A DNA stretch of 36,905 nt from an uncultured bacterium (GCA_949297715.1 CASFTJ010000016.1:1-36905), one strand, 5' to 3'; numbered from the stretch's first letter, positions 6,005-14,505 are shown. Notes: generated from the letters alone by a model not told the origin. Numbers and translations: made by a program.

Positions 6005-7120
6005 ATGTCAGATAGCAGTTTTGATATTGTTGCATTTTTAGAGAGAGCTGTTGCAATCGGAGCTTCAGATATTCACTTGTCGGTTAATGAATATCCGGCT
6101 ATAAGGAAAGATGGTAAGATAATAAAAATAAACATGCCGATTTTAACGGCAACAGATATAGATGAGGCTTACGGGACACTACTTCCAGCAAGTGTGAATA
6201 ATACAATGTTGGATAGTATTTGTGATTTGGATTTTGCTTATGAAATTGCAGGATGTTCAAGATTTCGTGTAAATTTGAGCAGGCAGTTGGGAAGGTTTTC
6301 TCTTGTAATAAGGACAATTCCATATGAAATTAAGACGGTATCACAATTGCATTTACCGCTTGCGATAGAGCAGTTCTCTACCTTAAATAACGGATTAGTT
6401 TTAATTACGGGTCCGACGGGAAGTGGTAAATCAACGACTATTGCATCTTTGATAGATTATATTAACCAGAATTATCCTAAGCATATTATTACTATTGAAG
6501 ATCCGGTTGAATTTATATTTAGTAATCGTAAGTCTATAATATCACAGCGTCAAATCGGTATAGATACACCATCATTTCCTGACGGTGTAAAATATGCATT
6601 AAGACAGGATCCTGATGTTATATTTATCGGTGAGATAAGGGATCGAGAAACAGTAATAAGTGCATTAAAGGCTGCAGAGACCGGGCATCTTGTATTTGCC
6701 ACAATTCACACAAATGACGCAGTTCAGACAGTTAACAGAATTGTAAACATGTTTGAACCAGCAGACAGACTTCATGTCAGAGGGCAGATAGCGCAGATTT
6801 TAAGAGGAACAGTTTCACAAAGGCTTTTACCGCAGGTAGATGGCATGGGTAGACGTCCGGCATGCGAGCTTTTAGTTGTGACTCCGACTGTTAAAGATTT
6901 TATAGAAAAAGATAAATTAGAAGACATATATGATCTTGTACGTAAAGGTTCATTCAATAATATGATAACTATGAACATGTCTTTATATAATTTATTTAGT
7001 GATGGTTTAGTATCAGAGGAAGTTGCGCTTGAATATTCAGATGACAAGAATGAATTGAAGCAGATGTTCCGAGGGGTATTCCATGGGACAGGTTCCGGAA
7101 AAGACAGAGATTCGCAATAA
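6005..7120 (+). CDS. pilT: Type IV pilus retraction ATPase PilT
   Basis: This 371-residue hexameric secretion ATPase would power pilus retraction at the inner membrane, for twitching or DNA uptake. The N-terminal PAS-like part contains ASDIHLSVNEYPAIRKDG (20-37). The core shows Walker A GPTGSGKST (136-144), the Asp box TIEDPVEF, Walker B DVIFIGEIRD (204-213) and the His box TGHLVFATIHT (227-237). The C-terminal region lacks an exact AIRNLI motif; TPTVKDFIEKDKLEDIY occupies that place, so a PilU-like paralogue is an alternative. Length fits PilT. Two promoters lie upstream, and recO starts 2 nt after the stop, so they are cotranscribed. No other pilus genes are in the window. Confidence 0.93.
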   Translation: MSDSSFDIVAFLERAVAIGASDIHLSVNEYPAIRKDGKIIKINMPILTATDIDEAYGTLLPASVNNTMLDSICDLDFAYEIAGCSRFRVNLSRQLGRFSLVIRTIPYEIKTVSQLHLPLAIEQFSTLNNGLVLITGPTGSGKSTTIASLIDYINQNYPKHIITIEDPVEFIFSNRKSIISQRQIGIDTPSFPDGVKYALRQDPDVIFIGEIRDRETVISALKAAETGHLVFATIHTNDAVQTVNRIVNMFEPADRLHVRGQIAQILRGTVSQRLLPQVDGMGRRPACELLVVTPTVKDFIEKDKLEDIYDLVRKGSFNNMITMNMSLYNLFSDGLVSEEVALEYSDDKNELKQMFRGVFHGTGSGKDRDSQ

Positions 7121-7122
7121 TT

Positions 7123-7884
7123 ATGAACAATTTTGTGACAGATGCGATTAATCTGAAAGCTTATAATTTAAGCGAATCGGATAAGATTATTGTAATGTAT
7201 TCAAGAGATAAGGGGCTTATAAGAGGAGTGGCCAAGGGTGTGAAAAAGCCTAAAAGCAAGCTTGGAGCCAGAATGGATCTTCTTGTCGCAAATAAGCTTA
7301 TGCTTTATAAAGGCAAAAATCTAGATACAATTTGTCAGGCAGAGGCTTTGAATACGTTTCACAAGATTCGTCAGAATATGGATAAAATCTTTTATTCACT
7401 TTACATAAGCGAGGTTGTGACAAATTTTGGGGTTGAAGATGATCCTTGTTCGGGTGAAATTTTTGACTTGTTGTATAAGGCATTAGAAAAAATTGCAGAG
7501 GCTTCAGATAAGGTAGAGATTTTGTTGTCTGTTTTAAAATTTCAGATGAAAATGATGTCGCTGTCAGGATTTGGAGTTGAACTTAATACATGCTTAAAAT
7601 GCGGTTGTGAGTTAAGGGAAGATAATATGTATTTTTCATCTTCTCTTGGCGGAGTTATTTGCAAGGAATGTAATCAAGCTTATGGAATTCCTGTTATTAT
7701 GCATTATAAACTCAGAGATTTTTTGAAAACTCTTGAGATAACTGATTTTAGTAATAAGAGTGATTTTGAAGAAAAAGCTACGGAAAAGATATGTTTGGTG
7801 TGTTTTGAGTTGCTAAAAGGTTATATAAATTTGCATTCACCGAAGAAATTTAATTCAACAAACATTTTACAAGAGATATGTTAG
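7123..7884 (+). CDS. recO: DNA repair protein RecO
   Basis: This 253-residue protein loads RecA onto SSB-coated single strands in the RecF pathway. The N-terminal OB-fold has the typical pattern (DAINLKAYNLSESDKIIVMYS, then GLIRGVAKGVKKPKSKLG). A helical middle follows, then a zinc-binding pair: CLKC at 157-160 and CKEC at 180-183. Size and layout match RecO. It follows pilT by 2 nt. Its stop codon overlaps the AGGAG of the membrane-protein gene downstream, so the three genes form one operon. Confidence 0.93.
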   Translation: MNNFVTDAINLKAYNLSESDKIIVMYSRDKGLIRGVAKGVKKPKSKLGARMDLLVANKLMLYKGKNLDTICQAEALNTFHKIRQNMDKIFYSLYISEVVTNFGVEDDPCSGEIFDLLYKALEKIAEASDKVEILLSVLKFQMKMMSLSGFGVELNTCLKCGCELREDNMYFSSSLGGVICKECNQAYGIPVIMHYKLRDFLKTLEITDFSNKSDFEEKATEKICLVCFELLKGYINLHSPKKFNSTNILQEIC

Positions 7885-7893
7885 GAGTTTTAA

Positions 7894-8316
7894 ATGTTTA
7901 AAAATTTGTTTGATTTATCTGTAAAAAGAAGCGGATTAAATGCATTAGGATTTTATATAGTATATGTATTGATTGGGGGGATAATAGCCGGAGCTTTTTG
8001 TGGAATGCTGGCAGTTGGGTATTGTTTTTTTAATACCAAAGCCTGTGAAGTAAACGGAGCGGCTATAGGTACTAAAATCGGGCAAATTTGGGGGCCGATT
8101 TTAGGTGCAATTTTTTCTGTAAGTATAGGATGTGCAATATTAACTTGTAAGAAATTGTGGAATTCGGTTGTTGCAGTTTTGTTATTTATTTTAGCGGTAC
8201 CTTTATCTTATATATTCGGTTGTTTAGGAGCTTTTATATTAATTTCAATAATATCTACTTTTGAAAATGGCAAGCAAGAAGCAATAGACGAAAATACAGA
8301 AAAAAATATTGAGTAA
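7894..8316 (+). CDS. Small unknown membrane protein
   Basis: This 140-residue protein has three or four hydrophobic segments: about 20-50 (GFYIVYVLIGGIIAGAFCG onward), 64-85, 91-108 and 108-122. A short charged C-terminal tail (NGKQEAIDENTEKNIE) follows. There is no cleavable signal. I do not recognise a family. AGGAG at 7883-7887 overlaps the recO stop and is well spaced to the ATG, so the gene is real and cotranscribed with recO. Confidence 0.75.
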   Translation: MFKNLFDLSVKRSGLNALGFYIVYVLIGGIIAGAFCGMLAVGYCFFNTKACEVNGAAIGTKIGQIWGPILGAIFSVSIGCAILTCKKLWNSVVAVLLFILAVPLSYIFGCLGAFILISIISTFENGKQEAIDENTEKNIE

Positions 8317-8321
8317 AATTA

Positions 8322-8400
8322 TCCTAAAGAATAGCCTTACGGACAATGAGAAAAGTTTTCTCCTGTTATAACTTTTAGGAAGAAGAGTTATAGGAGAAAA
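8322..8400 (+). promoter_or_regulatory. Structured leader that buries the ribosome binding site of the repeat-protein gene
   Basis: TTTTCTCC (8356-8363) plus TATAACT (8367-8373) pair with AGTTATA (8386-8392) plus GGAGAAAA (8393-8400). This gives 15 bp with a 3-nt bulge and a 12-nt loop, and it covers the GGAG Shine-Dalgarno of the gene at 8403. Two competing pairings exist. GAGAA (8348-8352) can pair with TTCTC (8358-8362), which would free the Shine-Dalgarno. The loop TTTAGGA (8374-8380) complements TCCTAAA (8322-8328), which could form a pseudoknot. This is the architecture of a translational switch (thermosensor, riboswitch or protein-bound leader), but no known riboswitch class is recognised. 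Confidence 0.6.
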
Positions 8401-8402
8401 AT

Positions 8403-9509
8403 ATGAAAAAAATAGTCTTATTTTTGGCATTAATTTTAATTGCCCCTGAAGTTTTAGCGGCCCCAAGAGTGATAAGAACATCACATCCTATTCCTTATAA
8501 TAGAAGTGTAAACCCTTTTGTTAGACCATATTACAGACATTATGGAGGTGGATATAACAGATATTATAACCGTTATTACGGGAGCAATCTAATAAGACCG
8601 TATTATTACGGAAATACGTTCGGGCGGATTTATAACGGGAATTACTATCCTGTTTATCAAGATACATCGTATTATAGAGTTTCGGAGGTGCCCGAAGCAG
8701 AAGTTAGTAGCACCTGCTCATGTGAAGATGAAAAATCTATTCAAGATAGGATGTTTAAAAATATATTTACAATGCGCCGGGAATTGTATATGGATAGTGA
8801 AAAAAAAGAAAATCCCGATTTAACTTACAGAACCAAGAGTTTGTCAGAGGATGAAATTAATTCGCTAATGAAAGTTTCCGATACAAAAAGTGTTGTTAAG
8901 GATTCACGACTTTCGCTTGTTGAGAAAAATGTATATGGAAAATCTTTCGAGCATCAATCAATGAATTTGCGTCTTAACAGGCTTGAAAAGGAGATGTTTA
9001 ACAAGACTTTTCCGACAATGGATGAGTCAGAAAGAATAAATAATATTTTTGTGAACTATAATGCAAACACAATTTCGGATAAAGAACTTTCCAAAATAGA
9101 AAAAAGTATTTTCAATAGAACATACAATGACACACCTGTTTCCGAGAGAATTTCGCGAATAGAAGAAGAACTTTTCGGAACAATACAATCAGGAGATTTG
9201 GATAACAGGTTGAAGAAGGTCGAGTCAGCACTAATGGCGAAGCAACAAAAAGCTCAGAGTCCTCAAGTTTCGCAATATGATGCTTGTTATGGCGGTTACC
9301 TTCCGCAGACGGGATGGAGAAACACTTTAGGAAGAGCGAATCGCTTTTTTAACGGTTATCCGACGGGCATAACTCCTCCCATACCTTCAATGCCTCCGTT
9401 TGGCATGGGTGGAAGCGGAATTCAGCAGGGATGGACAGATAACTGGGGCGGATATGCTTACAATAATACTACCCGAGGCGGGGGTATGGGGGTGCATATT
9501 ATTGACTAA
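8403..9509 (+). CDS. Secreted Tyr-rich protein with ~23-residue leucine/RLE repeats
   Basis: This 368-residue protein has a clear Sec signal peptide (MKKIVLFLALILIAPEVLAA, cleavage near 20). A Tyr/Arg/Asn/Gly-rich segment follows at 31-91, then CSCED, and a repeat region at about 169-275. The repeat units resemble LSLVEKNVYGKSF....LRLNRLE and LSKIEKSIFNRTY....ERISRIE. The C-terminal tail (about 290-368) is rich in Gly, Pro, Asn and Trp. The same repeat occurs in the protein coded at 26078. Function is unknown; the predicted place is periplasm, surface or outside the cell. Translation is probably controlled by the leader hairpin at 8356-8400. Confidence 0.8.
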   Translation: MKKIVLFLALILIAPEVLAAPRVIRTSHPIPYNRSVNPFVRPYYRHYGGGYNRYYNRYYGSNLIRPYYYGNTFGRIYNGNYYPVYQDTSYYRVSEVPEAEVSSTCSCEDEKSIQDRMFKNIFTMRRELYMDSEKKENPDLTYRTKSLSEDEINSLMKVSDTKSVVKDSRLSLVEKNVYGKSFEHQSMNLRLNRLEKEMFNKTFPTMDESERINNIFVNYNANTISDKELSKIEKSIFNRTYNDTPVSERISRIEEELFGTIQSGDLDNRLKKVESALMAKQQKAQSPQVSQYDACYGGYLPQTGWRNTLGRANRFFNGYPTGITPPIPSMPPFGMGGSGIQQGWTDNWGGYAYNNTTRGGGMGVHIID

Positions 9510-9598
9510 TAAAAAAATATCATTAAACTAATATCATACAAATAGATGTTTGTAGCACTTTCAAAATAACGGATAATTACAGTAAGAAAGTGTAGAAA

Positions 9599-10087
9599 AT
9601 GCCTTTTAGATACAGACTGCAAAAAGTACTTGATTTCAGAATAAGAAAGAAAGAAGAACAGTTACTTGTTGTTCAAAAAGCCCAGCAGGCGGTATTTATT
9701 GCAGAAGAAAACATCCGCAAGAATAACGAAGAAATTCGTGAAACACAGATAAATATGCGAAAAGCGGATCCGATGATGTATGATATTTACGATAAATACC
9801 TTATACATCTTTGGGAGAAGGCAGAGCAGCTTGAACAGATACGCGCAGAAGCTCAAAGAATATTAGACATAGAAAAAGCAAAACTTGTAAAGCTGGAGCA
9901 GGCGGTTAAAGTTCTTGAAAAACACAAAGAGAAGAGTCGAGAGGCATATCTTGAAGAAGAAAAGAAAGCAGAACTAAAAGGATATTCCGAACTCGGAGTT
10001 CAAAGATTTTTCAGGCAGTCGCAAGAGCGTCAGGAGGAAGAAGAATACGCAGAAATTCTAAGACAGCTTGAACAACTGGAGGGCTAA
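9599..10087 (+). CDS. fliJ: Flagellar export chaperone FliJ
   Basis: This 162-residue protein is almost entirely coiled coil. It starts MPFRYRLQKVLDFRIRKKEEQ, the usual FliJ opening, and is rich in Glu, Lys and Gln throughout. FliJ sits in the flagellar export gate with FliI and FliH and helps recycle substrate chaperones. The next gene, fliK, starts immediately after its stop. The ribosome site is weak: GAAAGTG (9586-9592) lies 6 nt from the ATG and can pair with CACTTTC at 9556-9562. Identification rests on the N-terminus, size and the neighbouring fliK-like gene. Confidence 0.85.
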   Translation: MPFRYRLQKVLDFRIRKKEEQLLVVQKAQQAVFIAEENIRKNNEEIRETQINMRKADPMMYDIYDKYLIHLWEKAEQLEQIRAEAQRILDIEKAKLVKLEQAVKVLEKHKEKSREAYLEEEKKAELKGYSELGVQRFFRQSQERQEEEEYAEILRQLEQLEG

Positions 10088-11029
10088 ATGAATATAGATA
10101 CAACCGTTTTATCGGCGGGAAGTGAGAAAAATAATTATATAGCAGCTTATCAGAATTCAAAGACTCAAAGCAATGAGGCTTTTAAGTTTCAACTTGATTC
10201 AATATCATCATCAAAGACAGAAACTTCAGACAAAGAAGTAGAAACGATAGATGGTGAAGCAGCGGAAGTTCAGGTAAAAGAGGACTTTTCTTCCGATGAT
10301 GATACTAAAGTTTCGTCTAAAGGAGAAGATAAAGCTCAAAAGACAGAAAACACAAAAGATAATCAGGTTAAGAACGAAACGCAGGATGAAAATTGCCAAA
10401 ATCAGTCAGGGCAAAATTCTCAAAACGGACAAAATCAGCAAAACCCTCAGTCTGCGATGTTGTCTGATGAAATTGCAGAGATGTTAAAGCTTAATTCCAA
10501 GTCAAACGGCGTAAATCAAATAAATAATACAACATTTAAAGCAGGTATAAGTGAAGATGTATTTAACAATTCTCCCAAAATTGACTATGCCTCAATTTCG
10601 ATGTCTGACGGCGATGCTCTGTTTTTTGCAAATTTAGTTACAAAAACGGATATGACAATGTCAAGTATTGCAGGAGAATTTCAAAAATCTTTAAATACCG
10701 CAAAGGTTCAAGAAGTTCAAAAAACAGCGAAGGTTTCAAGTGTTTTAATGGATGCTCTTGCAGACTCAATGAAAACAGGTAAAGCATTCAGAATAGATTT
10801 TGACAAAGATGTTTCTGTTGTAATGAGAGTAGATAAAGACGGCAACCTTAATGCCCATTTTATCCCTGGAGATAAAGCTGTAGAAGCGTATTTAAAGAAT
10901 AACATTTCTTATTTAAGAAGTCGCTTTGACGAAGAAAATCTTCCGTATAACGAACTTACATACAGCAAATACAAAGAACGTGAACAGGAATCCGAAAAAC
11001 GTAAAGATAAGGAGAATGATAATGAATGA
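10088..11029 (+). CDS. fliK: FliK-like flagellar hook-length control protein
   Basis: This 313-residue protein has a long low-complexity N-terminal part (1-130, rich in Ser, Lys, Asp, Gln and Asn), as expected of an export-dependent molecular ruler. A conserved C-terminal domain (about 215-295) follows, with FRIDFDKDVSVVMRVDKDG and YLKNNISYLRSRFDEENLPY, the pattern of the FliK C-terminal domain that switches export specificity through FlhB. Its ATG follows the fliJ stop directly, with GGAGG in the end of fliJ. The following gene overlaps its last 8 nt. The tail is highly charged (about 296-313, Glu/Lys-rich). The family call is good; the disordered half cannot be aligned by eye. Confidence 0.82.
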   Translation: MNIDTTVLSAGSEKNNYIAAYQNSKTQSNEAFKFQLDSISSSKTETSDKEVETIDGEAAEVQVKEDFSSDDDTKVSSKGEDKAQKTENTKDNQVKNETQDENCQNQSGQNSQNGQNQQNPQSAMLSDEIAEMLKLNSKSNGVNQINNTTFKAGISEDVFNNSPKIDYASISMSDGDALFFANLVTKTDMTMSSIAGEFQKSLNTAKVQEVQKTAKVSSVLMDALADSMKTGKAFRIDFDKDVSVVMRVDKDGNLNAHFIPGDKAVEAYLKNNISYLRSRFDEENLPYNELTYSKYKEREQESEKRKDKENDNE

Positions 11030-11858
11030 TTCTTACACCACGGCGTTGAACACTCAAAAATCAACCCAAAACTGGATGGACGTAATTGCTCATAACATGA
11101 CAAACGTCTATACACCGGGGTTTAGGGAAGAACAGGTAAACTTTAAGACCTTTTTAGGCGGAGCGATAGCTGACGGTTACGACAAGAAAACCGATCAGGG
11201 AAAATCAACTCCCGGTACATCAAAGGATAACTTGTTTTTGGAAGGTAAAGGCTTTTTCCTCACCAAAACTCCCGAAGGCAAGAGTGTTTACACCCGTCTT
11301 GGTGAATTTACATTTGACGGAGAAGGTGTTTATCGTGCAAAAAACGGAAATACCGTTCAAGGTTATATCTTGAATGATAAAGGCGAAATTATGCAAGGGA
11401 CAAAAGCCGTATCGCAGGATTTGTATGAACAAACCGCACTGAACGGAGGTGCTCTTGATGTTCCGACAACGAATATAAAACTTTGGATTGATCCGAGTAA
11501 CGGCAAGTTTTTAGGCAAATACGACGATTATGAGATTAAGGAAGACGGCACAATTTACGGAAAAGCCGACGGCGGCAAAAGATCCATCCCTTTATATAGA
11601 ATAACCACACGAAATTTTCATAACGCTGCAGCTTTGTACGAAATCAAGGAAGGCTATTTTATAGAAACAGAAGAATCCGGAAAACCTGTTCTTGGAATGG
11701 GTGAAATAAGATCAGGTCTGTTAGAAATGTCAAACGCTGATTTTAAAGGTAATATTTCGTATTTCCAAATGGCAAAATTGCAAATGGAAATTTCAAACAA
11801 GCTTATTTCAACAAACAAGGAGCTTTTAGAAGAAGCTTTGAGATTAGTCGGAAACTAA
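11022..11858 (+). CDS. Flagellar hook/basal-body rod protein (FlgE/FlgF/FlgG family)
   Basis: This 278-residue axial protein has the N-terminal rod signature, TALNTQKSTQNWMDVIAHNMTN with the following TPGFREEQVNF. The central part shows LEGKGFFLTKTPEG and YTRLGEFTFDGEGVY, and the C-terminus has the paired helix (GNISYFQMAKLQMEISNKLIS). The size fits FlgF/FlgG better than a full-length hook protein, but FlgE-like status cannot be excluded. I chose ATG 11022 because AAGGAG (11009-11014) lies 7 nt before it; an in-frame ATG two codons earlier is too close. It overlaps fliK by 8 nt, and the operon ends at the terminator at 11898. Confidence 0.9.
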   Translation: MNDSYTTALNTQKSTQNWMDVIAHNMTNVYTPGFREEQVNFKTFLGGAIADGYDKKTDQGKSTPGTSKDNLFLEGKGFFLTKTPEGKSVYTRLGEFTFDGEGVYRAKNGNTVQGYILNDKGEIMQGTKAVSQDLYEQTALNGGALDVPTTNIKLWIDPSNGKFLGKYDDYEIKEDGTIYGKADGGKRSIPLYRITTRNFHNAAALYEIKEGYFIETEESGKPVLGMGEIRSGLLEMSNADFKGNISYFQMAKLQMEISNKLISTNKELLEEALRLVGN

Positions 11859-11892
11859 TATTTAACTTAATTTTAACGGTTTAAACTCCATT

Positions 11893-12906
11893 TTACGAAG
11901 GAACTTTTTCGGGAAGTTCCTTTTTGTTTGCGTGTATTTTATCTAAAATTCTTATAATTTCATCTGAAAGATCAGATTTGTCTTTAATGTTAATTTTCAC
12001 AAGATTTGCAAATTCAGCCTTCTTAAATTCGTGAAGCCCTCTTGTTTTAAATATTTCTTCTAAAATTTTAACTCTTGGAACATCGGAATCAAGAAGTTTG
12101 ATATCAAGAAGCGAAATATTCTCAAAAGCGTAACCTAAAGTTCTTTCAACAAGTCCCTGCGGCAGAAGATCTTCAAATTCACCGCTTGCAAGAATATAAA
12201 CTTCATCAATATCTCTGAGTTTGTAATTGACTGCCCGAAGATTTTCTTCCGCATCTTTATCAAGCAGGACAAATATCGGCAGTTTAAGATATTCTGAAAG
12301 TTCATAATAAGTTTTTACAACTTGGTTTTTGCCTCCGGCAGAAATTATATGAACTCCGTTTTTGTCAAAATTAAACCCGTAAACATCCCCAAATGCGGGA
12401 AGAAGCGTTTCTTCCGTAATCCCTTCGCATATTATAACTTTTTCTACTGGAAAATGAAGCGAGTTTGTTTCTCTTGCTTTAGTTAGATTTTTTTCTGTGC
12501 CCAAAGCTTTAAGCCACTTCAGATTGTTAACTTCATTGTCAGAAATAAGCTTTGCTATTCCTTTGTAGTTAATTTTGTTTTTCAAAAGCTTTTGTGTTTG
12601 CGGATTTATTTTAAAAACAGAATTTTCATAATCGAAAAGTCTTTGATTTATGAGATAATCCCCAGCTTCATCGATGCCAAGCTCTGAAAGTGAAAAATTA
12701 ATAATCTGTTCAGCTAAATTTCTAACAATATCATAATCAAATTCGTCAAGTTCTTGTTTTTTGTATTTGGGATAGATAAGATTTCCCGTAATTATATCTT
12801 TATAAACTCTAAGGTATTTAATTTCCGTATGCTTAAATCTTGTAAGGCGTGATGCTGAAATAAGGATTTGTTCTTTAGTCAGCGGTTTAATTTTAATCTT
12901 TTCCAA
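11893..12906 (-). CDS. Stand-alone OLD-family TOPRIM protein without an ATPase domain
   Basis: This 337-residue protein ends in a TOPRIM domain like that of OLD-family nucleases. VEKVIICEGITEETLLPAFG (154-173) carries the acidic Glu161. IFVLLDKDAEEN carries the DxD pair at about 216 and 218. ILASGEFEDLLP (239-249) matches the C-terminal acidic motif. OLD proteins normally begin with an ABC-type ATPase, but there is no Walker A or B here; the N-terminal 150 residues are unrecognised and helical-looking. The start is TTG, with AGAGG five nt upstream and no better ATG. It may process nucleic acid in repair or defence. It lies convergent to the flagellar operon. Confidence 0.72.
   Translation of the reverse strand: MEKIKIKPLTKEQILISASRLTRFKHTEIKYLRVYKDIITGNLIYPKYKKQELDEFDYDIVRNLAEQIINFSLSELGIDEAGDYLINQRLFDYENSVFKINPQTQKLLKNKINYKGIAKLISDNEVNNLKWLKALGTEKNLTKARETNSLHFPVEKVIICEGITEETLLPAFGDVYGFNFDKNGVHIISAGGKNQVVKTYYELSEYLKLPIFVLLDKDAEENLRAVNYKLRDIDEVYILASGEFEDLLPQGLVERTLGYAFENISLLDIKLLDSDVPRVKILEEIFKTRGLHEFKKAEFANLVKINIKDKSDLSDEIIRILDKIHANKKELPEKVPS
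11898..11925 (+). terminator. Terminator of the fliJ-fliK-rod operon
   Basis: AAGGAACTT (11898-11906) and AAGTTCCTT (11914-11922) form a perfect 9-bp stem with a 7-nt loop, followed on the plus strand by TTT, part of a T run at 11921-11925. It lies inside the last codons of the opposing TOPRIM gene (ending at 11893), so one sequence serves as terminator on one strand and codes on the other. Confidence 0.85.
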
Positions 12907-12998
12907 TAGATCCTCTTTACATTTATTAACTTAATTAATTTAATATAGCAATTTTTTTGAGTTATTGTTGTTTATATAAATAATCGGAGTGTATTGTA

Positions 12999-14426
12999 GT
13001 GTATTCAGTAGGTTCATATCCAATATATTATAATTATAACACAACATCAGGCAAACATGCTGAAAAAGTTGAAGTTAGTGAAAATGCACCTAATGTTGCT
13101 GTAAATCGTTATGCTACAAATCCGATCAGCAATGACAGAATTACGTTTAATCCGGCTTTTGCAGCGTCAAAATTGAGAACCAGACTAAACAGTCAGGAGG
13201 AAAAAAATAAATATAATACAGTATTATCTCATCTGGACAGTTCATCAAAGAAAAAGATGAAAACGCTTTTGAAGTCCGGAGTTTTATTGAACGCAGAGTC
13301 AAACGACAATTCAACAGTTCTTGATAATTTGTATAACATAGCAGTAAACGAACGTGCTCAAGGTCTTTCAAGAGAAGATATTCTTAAAAATACGATAGCA
13401 ACAATAGCGGATCCGCATATTATAACCCAGCAATTTGGTGATATTCCCGTAAATATAAGAGAACATATTCTGGAAAATTATATGAAGGAAAACAATTTTG
13501 ATACCGCCCAGAGAAAAACCACAGAAAGCGATATAAATGTAGAACATTCCGGAACTTGTGTGGCATCAAGTATTGAATTTAATCTTGCTAAAAAAATGCC
13601 TGCCGAATTTGCACGTTTTGCGGAAGGGTTAACATCTCCTGCTATGTCGGTTAAGAAGAATATAAAAATGAAAAATCTGACAGATAATACGCTTGATTCT
13701 ATCTGGCTTTTGAACGCATTTGAAATCCCTTTTAAAATGGACGATTATGATAATGCAAATATTACATTTGCACCCGATAAAAATGCCATTATAAGAGCAA
13801 GAATACAGACAACAAACCGAGATCCGAACGAAAGATCTGCTTTGGATGTATTAATGCAGTCAACTTTTATGCAAGTCGGTTCACAACAGACTTATGACAG
13901 CTTAAGTGACAAGCGTAAAGGCAAATTTAACAACAACGATAAAGGTTTAATCGAATTTGAAAAGACTTTTACTGAATCAGTGGTAGAAGATAAAAATAAA
14001 ATATCAGTTACATATCAAAAAGTAGATGATGATGCTCGTTTGATAGGTTACGAAACAGATTTTGAGACAATGAAAAAACAGATATCGGATGCTCTTAATC
14101 TTGGCGAAAATGTAATAATAGGTTATACGGAAGTCGATAAAAATAACAAAATTATAAACGGTCATGAAATTACAATAACAGGACAAAAATATGATAAATC
14201 CGGAAATCTGATTTATGTATGTAATGATACAGATGATGATATACCTTCGGCTATTGAATACAGAGCAGATATTTTACTTCCGAAAATCCATCATGCAGGG
14301 CTTCCGCAATCAGTTGTGAAAGAAGATGTAAATCTTGTAGAAAACTGGGTAGAAGGTTTGAAATCATACAAGGAAATGAAGAAAAATCATATAGCGCCAC
14401 CTGAACCCCTAAAAAATGCTGCTTAA
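12999..14426 (+). CDS. Unknown protein with possible papain-like Cys/His/Asn centre
   Basis: This 475-residue protein has no Sec signal and a hydrophilic, Asn/Ser-rich N-terminus (about 1-60). I do not recognise a family. Three motifs are spaced as in papain-like or C39-type cysteine peptidases: HSGTCVASSIEFNLA with Cys187 at the start of a helix, NGHEITITGQKYD with His389, and LIYVCNDTDDD with Asn409/Asp410. This makes a peptidase or transglutaminase-like fold plausible, not proven. The start is GTG with CGGAGTG 8 nt upstream. It is followed after 79 bp by the metallophosphatase gene in the same direction. Both lack Sec signals and lie among flagellar export genes. Confidence 0.7.
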   Translation: MYSVGSYPIYYNYNTTSGKHAEKVEVSENAPNVAVNRYATNPISNDRITFNPAFAASKLRTRLNSQEEKNKYNTVLSHLDSSSKKKMKTLLKSGVLLNAESNDNSTVLDNLYNIAVNERAQGLSREDILKNTIATIADPHIITQQFGDIPVNIREHILENYMKENNFDTAQRKTTESDINVEHSGTCVASSIEFNLAKKMPAEFARFAEGLTSPAMSVKKNIKMKNLTDNTLDSIWLLNAFEIPFKMDDYDNANITFAPDKNAIIRARIQTTNRDPNERSALDVLMQSTFMQVGSQQTYDSLSDKRKGKFNNNDKGLIEFEKTFTESVVEDKNKISVTYQKVDDDARLIGYETDFETMKKQISDALNLGENVIIGYTEVDKNNKIINGHEITITGQKYDKSGNLIYVCNDTDDDIPSAIEYRADILLPKIHHAGLPQSVVKEDVNLVENWVEGLKSYKEMKKNHIAPPEPLKNAA

Positions 14427-14505
14427 TTTTTCGTCACAATTTGTGTTTAAAAATGCAAAAAAAAATATTCAGCAGATTTAGAATGAATGAAACAAGGTAA
14501 ATGTT

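Noticed and set aside
9540-9598. A sigma-28 flagellar promoter before fliJ (CGGATAA near 9570)
   Set aside because: No TAAA-type -35 lies at the right spacing, so the resemblance is likely chance.
10926-11021. An upstream start for the rod/hook protein within fliK
   Set aside because: The added residues are unlike any rod protein N-terminus, and the AAGGAG site points to ATG 11022.
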